From: DASXMT01 sp963812965
GTDB lineage: Bacteria; Actinomycetota; Acidimicrobiia; Acidimicrobiales; RAAP-2
Length of the DNA stretch: 64,000 nucleotides
Assembly: GCA_963812965.1 (NCBI GenBank)
Contig: CAWEXG010000010.1
Coordinates: 146,799-210,798, forward strand
Direction of reading: 5' to 3'
Below, piece by piece: positions 57,195-64,000 of the stretch. Numbering within the stretch: the stretch's first letter is position 1; every line of letters starts with the position of its first letter. The notes below the pieces were generated by a model. The model saw only the letters and a program-made list of their open reading frames with translations, was not told the DNA's origin and searched no databases. Both the position numbers and the translations under genes were made by a program.

Positions 57195-59099
57195 GTGTTC
57201 TTCCTCGCGCTGATCGGATTCCTCGGTGGCCTGGTCACCGGCATCTCACCGTGCATCATCCCGGTCGTGCCGGTGATCTTCGCCGCTGGTGCGACCAGTG
57301 GGCTTCAGAACCCGGATCAACGCCGGGGCGACGAGACCGGTTCTGAACCGACATCCGACCAGGCAGCTGTGTCCGAGGTGGCGCTCTTGCCGGCAACGGT
57401 CGGGGTCGGTGTCGGTGTCGCTTCGAGTGGAAGTGCGTCCGGCTCCGGCTCCCCACCCCTCGATGCGGCACTGGGGGACAGCGTCGCCGAAGCCATGATC
57501 GAAGCCGAACGCACCGGCCGTTCCCCGGGACCGCAGGGGCGTCGCCCTTTCGCCGTGGTCGGCGGGCTGGTGCTCAGCTTCAGCGTGTTCACGTTGATCG
57601 GTTCGTCACTCCTCAGCGTGCTCGGGCTCCCTCAGGACTTCCTTCGGACCCTCGGGCTGGTCATTCTCGGCCTGGTCGGGCTGGGCCTGATCGTGCCGCC
57701 GCTCGGCGACCTGCTCGAGCGCCCGTTCGTGCGAGTTGCCAGGGGGCGTCAGCATCAGAGTGGCAACGGCTTCGTCCTCGGGTTGAGCCTGGGCCTCCTC
57801 TTCGTCCCGTGCGCCGGGCCCGTGCTGGCGGCGATCACCGTCGTCAGCGCCAACCACCGCATCGGGCTGTCCGCGGTCATCTTGACCGTGGCGTTCGCCG
57901 TGGGTGTGGCGGTGCCGCTCTTGGCCTTCGCCTTTCTGGGCCAGCGCCTGGCTGCCAACATGCGATCGCTCCGGACTCGGGCTGCGCTGCTGCGCAAGCT
58001 CGTCGGCGTGGTGCTGCTCGTGACCGCGTTGGTCATTGGGCTCAACGTCACGGACGGACTGCAGCGACTCCTTCCCGGGTACACGGATGCTCTACAGACT
58101 CATCTCGAGGGGAATTCCACTGCGAAGCATGCCCTCGGTGGGGTGACCGGGAACCAGGGAGGAGCGCTGTCGTCGTGCGTCGATGGTGATCCCGTGTTGC
58201 AGTCGTGCGGGAAGGCGCCGGCTTTCACCGGTATCCAAGGGTGGTTGAACACTCCCGGCGACAAGCCGCTGAGCCTGGCCGCTCTGCGGGGCAAGGTGGT
58301 GCTGGTCGACTTCTGGACGTACTCGTGCATCAACTGCCAGCGCACCCTGCCGCATCTCGAAGCGTGGAACCGCGCCTACGCTGCCGACGGCTTGACCATC
58401 GTGGGGGTTCACACGCCGGAGTTCGACTTCGAGCATGTCGAATCGAACGTGGTCCAGGCGGCGAAGCAGCTCGGGGTGCACTATCCCATCGCTATCGACA
58501 ACAACTACGCCACCTGGGACGCCTACCAGAACGAGTACTGGCCGGCCGAGTACCTCATCGACGCCAGCGGAGAGGTCCGCCACGTCGACTTCGGTGAGGG
58601 AGGGTACGGAGAGACGGAGTCACTGATACGCAAGCTTCTGGTGCAGGCCGACCCGTCGGTCCACCTGCCACCCGCAACCGATGTCGCCAACATGACGCCG
58701 ACGGAGCAGACGACGCAGGAGTCGTATCTCGGCTACCACTACCCGCAGTACCTGACGGGTCAGACCGTCGTACAGGATCGATCGAACGACTACGTGCCAC
58801 CGGCCTCGGTCCTGGCGAACGAGCACGCCTACGGCGGAACCTGGACGGTCGGCGGCGAGAGCTCGGTCGCTGGTCCGGAGGCCACCCTGCAGCTGCAGTA
58901 CACGGCGAGGGACGTCTACCTGGTGCTCGGCGGAACGGGGACGGTCACGGTGGACGTCAACGGTCAACAGACCGGGACCGTCTCGGTGTCCGGCATACCG
59001 AGGCTCTACCCACTGGTGCAGTCGTCCTCCTCCCACAGCGCCCTCCTGAAACTGTCAGTCTCGCCTGGCGTTGCTGCGTACGACTTCACCTTCGGTTAG
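57195..59099 (+). CDS. dipZ: DipZ-type membrane thiol-disulfide protein
   Basis: This is a 634-residue fusion. The N-terminal CcdA/DsbD membrane domain has LVTGISPCIIPVVPVIFAAG and LGLLFVPCAGPVLAAITVVS, each with one of the paired membrane Cys, and at least six helices. A low-complexity Gly/Ser loop (about 35-110) interrupts it. The periplasmic thioredoxin-like domain (about 345-500) has VLVDFWTYSCINCQRTLPHL, with the active CINC pair. The last 120 residues form a beta-rich module (GGTGTVTVDVNGQQTGTVSV), as in Mycobacterium DipZ. It should move reducing power from the cytoplasm to exported proteins. GTG 57195 is used. Confidence 0.92.
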   Translation: MFFLALIGFLGGLVTGISPCIIPVVPVIFAAGATSGLQNPDQRRGDETGSEPTSDQAAVSEVALLPATVGVGVGVASSGSASGSGSPPLDAALGDSVAEAMIEAERTGRSPGPQGRRPFAVVGGLVLSFSVFTLIGSSLLSVLGLPQDFLRTLGLVILGLVGLGLIVPPLGDLLERPFVRVARGRQHQSGNGFVLGLSLGLLFVPCAGPVLAAITVVSANHRIGLSAVILTVAFAVGVAVPLLAFAFLGQRLAANMRSLRTRAALLRKLVGVVLLVTALVIGLNVTDGLQRLLPGYTDALQTHLEGNSTAKHALGGVTGNQGGALSSCVDGDPVLQSCGKAPAFTGIQGWLNTPGDKPLSLAALRGKVVLVDFWTYSCINCQRTLPHLEAWNRAYAADGLTIVGVHTPEFDFEHVESNVVQAAKQLGVHYPIAIDNNYATWDAYQNEYWPAEYLIDASGEVRHVDFGEGGYGETESLIRKLLVQADPSVHLPPATDVANMTPTEQTTQESYLGYHYPQYLTGQTVVQDRSNDYVPPASVLANEHAYGGTWTVGGESSVAGPEATLQLQYTARDVYLVLGGTGTVTVDVNGQQTGTVSVSGIPRLYPLVQSSSSHSALLKLSVSPGVAAYDFTFG

Positions 59100-59144
59100 G
59101 TCATCTGATGGCGGCCGGCCGTCGCCTGGGGGATACTGCTGAAG

Positions 59145-59609
59145 ATGCAGCCACAGAGGAGCTCCGTGTACTGGAAGTGCTGCTGGCTGGCTGCGGCAAT
59201 CGTGTGGGCGTACGGTGCAGCGGTCTTCATAACGAGCTATCGCATGGCAAGGCAGGGGACGCCGTTCCTCGAAACAGGGGGTCACATCTACTACACGCAT
59301 CCTCCGGCCCAGACTCTGCTGGAGAAGGATCCTGTCAGTTTCCGTATCGCCCTCGTGCTCATCGGCGTGTGTGTTGTCGCATCCACGATCGAGCTCATCG
59401 TTCGTCTGTGGCTGAAGCGATCCAAGGTAGGGATCGTGGCCGTCACTGCCGGGGGGTTGGTGGCGATCTACTCGGTGTTCGGTCTGCTGTTCGGCATCTT
59501 GGGCCTCGGTCCGATCGGTCTCTTCCTGGTGCTGTCCGGCCTCCCGATGAAGACCAGCGCGGTTCGGGGCGGTGTCACTGAACCGTTGGCGCCTACCCCG
59601 TCGGCCTAG
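59145..59609 (+). CDS. Four-helix membrane protein of unknown function
   Basis: This is a 154-residue protein with about four hydrophobic helices: CCWLAAAIVWAYGAAVFITS near residues 12-32, RIALVLIGVCVVASTIELIV at about 67-87, then VGIVAVTAGGLVAIYSVFGL and LFGILGLGPIGLFLVLSGLP. The exterior loop has GGHIYYTHPPAQTLLEKDP. No family is recognised. GATACT ends 7 bases before the ATG. It follows dipZ by 45 bases, so a shared role in the envelope is possible. Confidence 0.6.
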   Translation: MQPQRSSVYWKCCWLAAAIVWAYGAAVFITSYRMARQGTPFLETGGHIYYTHPPAQTLLEKDPVSFRIALVLIGVCVVASTIELIVRLWLKRSKVGIVAVTAGGLVAIYSVFGLLFGILGLGPIGLFLVLSGLPMKTSAVRGGVTEPLAPTPSA

Positions 59610-59677
59610 ATGTTGGACCCGTTCGGAACTTGGGTGCCAGCTATTCCCGAAGACCTCACTGTGAGCGGAACGAACCG

Positions 59678-60373
59678 GTGAGCTCGTCGTACGGGGTGCC
59701 CGTCAGTCGGGACGCGCTGGCGGGGGACTCGCTTATCGTGGCGCCGTGGTTGTTGAACAAGCTGTTGGCCCGGGGGAACCGCGTCGGGAGGATCGTGGAG
59801 GTCGAGGCGTACCGTGGCGCCGAAGATCCGGCATCCCACGCCTATCGGGGGCAGACCCGGCGCAACTCGGTCATGTTCGGACCCGCCGGGTACCTCTACG
59901 TCTACTTCACGTACGGCATGCACTGGTGCGCCAACGTGGTGTGTGGGCCTGAGGGAGTGGCTCAGGCAGTGTTGCTCCGGGCGTTGGCTCCTGAAGCCGG
60001 CATCGAGGAGATGCGGGCAGCGCGTCCTGCGGCCAGGCGTGATCACGACCTGTGCAACGGTCCGGCCAAGCTGTGCCAGGCATTCGGGATCACCGGGGTC
60101 GACAACGGGGCGGACCTGCTGGGCGCCGGCGCCGGTGGTTCTGGAGCTGCCGGCGGACATGGGGGCAAGGATGAGGTCGCAGGCAAGTCAGACAGCACTA
60201 CGGTCCTGTATGACGACGGGATGGAGCCTCCACGCCGTCCGGCCTCCGGGTGTCGGGTGGGGATCTCGGCAGCGACCGACCTCGCCTGGCGCTGGTGGGT
60301 GGCCGACGACCCCAATGTGTCCCGAGGCAAGGTGTCTCCGGGCAGCCGGCAGCGGGGCAGCCGGCGGCAGTAA
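59678..60373 (+). CDS. 3-methyladenine DNA glycosylase
   Basis: This is a 231-residue alkyl-purine glycosylase of the AAG/MPG fold. LIVAPWLLNKLLARGNRVGR starts the core, then VEVEAYRGAEDPASHAYRGQ with the catalytic Glu, RRNSVMFGPAGYLYVYFTYG, MHWCANVVCGPEGVAQAVLL and NGPAKLCQAFGI. A 40-residue Gly-rich insert, AGAGGSGAAGGHGGKDEVAG and after, precedes the last beta strands and is unusual. In other actinobacteria this gene lies right after argH. Here a toxin-antitoxin pair, dipZ and a membrane protein lie between. GTG 59678 is the preferred start. Confidence 0.87.
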   Translation: MSSSYGVPVSRDALAGDSLIVAPWLLNKLLARGNRVGRIVEVEAYRGAEDPASHAYRGQTRRNSVMFGPAGYLYVYFTYGMHWCANVVCGPEGVAQAVLLRALAPEAGIEEMRAARPAARRDHDLCNGPAKLCQAFGITGVDNGADLLGAGAGGSGAAGGHGGKDEVAGKSDSTTVLYDDGMEPPRRPASGCRVGISAATDLAWRWWVADDPNVSRGKVSPGSRQRGSRRQ

Positions 60374-60410
60374 CGCTGGGTAAGGGCTCGGTCGGTCTCC
60401 TGCTCCTCGG

Positions 60411-61673
60411 TTACGGAAGGGTGACGGCGACAGCCTGGGGCACCACACCACCGACTGCCTCACAGTTGGTCGGGGTCGCACACGAGATGTACCACGCCGA
60501 GGACTGGTTGGGCCATCCTGATGAGTTGTCAGGGATGCTGGTCCACTGCGGATCGGGGGCGGTGGCATCAACCGAGTAGTAGTCCGTCGGCCCGAGAGCG
60601 AGACAGTAGCCACTGGGCAGGCAGTACAGACCGTAGATCGGAGTGCTGAATGCGCTGGCGGACCACGTCGGTGATGTGGCGCCGAAGTTGCTGCTGGCAC
60701 TGACCTGCTCACCTGAATCGGCCACCAGGCACTGCGATGCTGAGAAGCACGTCAGTGCCGTGACGGCATACGTGTACTGCCGATTCTGCAATGTCGGCAC
60801 CGGGAGGTTGTTCAATGAGACGCTCCAGTCAGAGCTGTCGCCCGTCGAATCGTCAGAGATCACCAGCACGTCGGAGTAGCCACCCGCCACGCAGAAGGAA
60901 GGGTCCGTACAGTAGATCGTTGTCAAGCCGCCCACGGTCGCGTTCACGGTCCGCACGTTCCAGGCAGCTGCACCGCCGGTCGGATCGCTGGTGGTCAGCA
61001 CCTGGTCGGCGCCGTCCACCGCGGCACAGAACGAGATGGAGGTGCACGTCATGTCCGTGATCTCGTTGTTCCCGTCGATGTTGGTCACCTGCCACGTCCC
61101 GGCCGTCCCCGGATCGGTCGACACCGCTTCATCACCGAACCTGTCGACAGCCACGCACAGGTTTGCCGATGGACACGAGATCCCATCGAGTCGCCTGATG
61201 CCACTCAGGGTTTGCTCGTTCCAGGGTCCTGCCGGGTCCGTGCTTGTGTAGATATCGTTCGAAACGTCGATGGCTACACACAGCGTCGAACCTGGCGGAC
61301 ACGAGATCCCGCCCATGGTCATGCTCAAGGGCACCGCGGACGGATCGAGGTTCACCGGAGCGGAGAACGACGGCGGTCCGGGCAGTGAGGAGGGTTCCGT
61401 CGTCGGTGTGGGAGTTGTGGGCGGAGGGGACGTCGTTGTCGTTGTTGTGGACGTCGTCGTTGAGGGTGCTGTGGACGTCGTCGTTGTGGTGCTCTTCGAC
61501 AGGGGCCTCGTCGTCCGATCCGGCATCGCCTCGCTCGCACCGCTGACGGCATGCCTTGCAACGACGGCCCCACTCCCGGCACCGACCGCCACGATCACCA
61601 GGCAACAGGCGATAGCGATCCTGCTCCTCAGGCCAGAGCCCGTCCACCAACCCCACCGTGACTCACTGTCCAT
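60411..61673 (-). CDS. Secreted or membrane-anchored protein with seven Cys-pair repeats
   Basis: This is a 420-residue protein with an N-terminal membrane or signal segment (IAIACCLVIVAVGAGSGAVV, about 19-40) and a 50-residue Thr/Ser/Pro linker. Seven repeats follow, each with a paired Cys about six residues apart: CPPGSTLCVAID, CPSANLCVAVD, CTSISFCAAVD, CTDPSFCVAGG, CFSASQCLVAD, CLPSGYCLALG and CATPTNCEAVG, with STDP-like turns. Seven four-strand units suggest a beta-propeller. The pattern is unlike ordinary sialidase Asp-boxes. A remnant of a paralogue is at 56845-56943. No function is known. Confidence 0.8.
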   Translation of the reverse strand: MDSESRWGWWTGSGLRSRIAIACCLVIVAVGAGSGAVVARHAVSGASEAMPDRTTRPLSKSTTTTTSTAPSTTTSTTTTTTSPPPTTPTPTTEPSSLPGPPSFSAPVNLDPSAVPLSMTMGGISCPPGSTLCVAIDVSNDIYTSTDPAGPWNEQTLSGIRRLDGISCPSANLCVAVDRFGDEAVSTDPGTAGTWQVTNIDGNNEITDMTCTSISFCAAVDGADQVLTTSDPTGGAAAWNVRTVNATVGGLTTIYCTDPSFCVAGGYSDVLVISDDSTGDSSDWSVSLNNLPVPTLQNRQYTYAVTALTCFSASQCLVADSGEQVSASSNFGATSPTWSASAFSTPIYGLYCLPSGYCLALGPTDYYSVDATAPDPQWTSIPDNSSGWPNQSSAWYISCATPTNCEAVGGVVPQAVAVTLP

Positions 61674-61809
61674 GGTCGGCTCCCTTCGCCAGCGACCATC
61701 GAGTCAAGAAGACGATACCTCGGATGCATCCCAAATTTCACCTGGTTGTCGGCGCCGGTCGCTCGGTTCTTGCTCAAAGCCCATCACTCGGCGGACGCTG
61801 CCTGTTGCG

Positions 61810-61838
61810 TTGACACGGCAGGTCAGACCCAGTAGAGT
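61810..61838 (+). promoter_or_regulatory. Ribosomal RNA promoter
   Basis: TTGACA (61810-61815) and TAGAGT (61833-61838) are 17 bp apart, a strong sigma-A type promoter about 300 bases before the 16S gene. The long leader fits the rrn operon. Confidence 0.75.
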
Positions 61839-62141
61839 AGTCAGTCCCGGTGAACGCCCGTCAGGGCATCGCCAGGCACTGCAGGGTAAGGCTTCGGTCG
61901 ACACCTGTGGAGATTCCGGCACCTACGCCCTCCGGGCGTGTGCCCGGCCGCTCCTTGAAAACGGAATAGTGATAGCCAAAAGTCAGTGCGGGCGATCGCG
62001 TCTCGAATTCGCGGTCGCTAAAGAAGAAAAGCATTGAACGGACAATGTCTGTTCTTTGCCAGTTATCAGTCGACCGAGAGGATCAGTGTCCTCGACGTCG
62101 GCTCTCCGATTTTGGTTCGACTTTCGGGTTGAATCGAAGTC
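61839..62141 (+). other. rrn leader region
   Basis: This is the transcribed leader before 16S. TGTCTGTTCTTTGCC at 62046-62060 resembles a boxA antitermination site. TTGAAAACGGAATAGTG near 61954 recalls the short conserved words in actinobacterial rRNA leaders. These words suggest NusB (made in this window) acts here. No tRNA is seen. The rest of 61674-61809 holds the minus-strand gene's upstream region. Confidence 0.5.

Positions 62142-64000
<1,859 letters not shown>

Noticed and set aside
61270..62037. Long rightward open frame of about 255 codons antisense to the secreted protein and running into the rrn leader
   Set aside because: It is antisense to a protein with a clear signal and repeats, has no family features and ends inside rRNA leader sequence, so it is a GC-rich shadow frame.

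Overview
The window is a GC-rich bacterial chromosome segment. The 16S rRNA gene at the right end and the gene order point to an actinobacterium. I favour the class Acidimicrobiia, because of the 16S signature and the long secreted protein with GYWLVxxDGGIFTFG repeats, but that placement is an inference. Most of the window is the conserved actinobacterial housekeeping array: aroC-K-B-Q, pepP, efp, nusB, the pyr operon, mihF, gmk, rpoZ, coaBC, metK, priA, def, fmt, rpe, ribD, ribBA, ribH, hisG, infC, rpmI, rplT, an rRNA methyltransferase gene, pheST and argCJBDFRGH. Genes inside operons are mostly joined by ATGA, GTGA or TGATG overlaps.

Layout. 0-1.6 kb: a cysteine-rich protein gene diverging from an NfuA-like iron-sulfur scaffold gene. 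1.7-7.3 kb: shikimate genes, a Pro-peptidase, EF-P and NusB. 7.4-9.0 kb: a drug/H+ MFS transporter. 9.0-18.4 kb: pyrR-pyrB-pyrC-carA-carB-pyrD-pyrF behind a leader with a PyrR-type binding loop. 18.5-21.1 kb: 5-oxoprolinase genes on the other strand. 21.2-28.2 kb: mihF to def. 27.9-33.9 kb: an accessory block (vapBC, a large secreted repeat protein, hicAB) interrupting def-fmt. 33.9-39.8 kb: fmt, rpe, riboflavin genes and hisG. 39.8-46.7 kb: translation genes. 46.7-56.0 kb: the complete arginine operon behind two ARG boxes. 56.1-61.7 kb: a second accessory block (an AbrB/RelE toxin-antitoxin pair, decayed remnants of two secreted proteins, dipZ, a membrane protein, a DNA glycosylase and a seven-repeat secreted protein). 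61.8-64.0 kb: the rrn promoter, leader, 16S rRNA and the start of the spacer.

Regulation visible in sequence: a PyrR loop before pyrR, ARG boxes before argC with argR inside the operon, three hairpins and a probable AUA start for infC, and a 13-bp operator palindrome against the vapB start. At least seven genes carry a TANNNT -10 element 6-8 bases before the start codon, suggesting leaderless transcripts.

Caution on sequence quality: about 25 apparent single-base slips break otherwise well-conserved genes (MFS, pyrC, carA, carB, pyrD, pyrF, pxpBC, the surface protein, fmt, ribBA, pheT). They concentrate at 11.7-18.9 kb, and most look like one inserted base. The reading is sequencing or assembly error rather than decay, because essential genes are affected and the coding sequence resumes intact in the next frame. 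Those genes are reported as single features spanning the slips.
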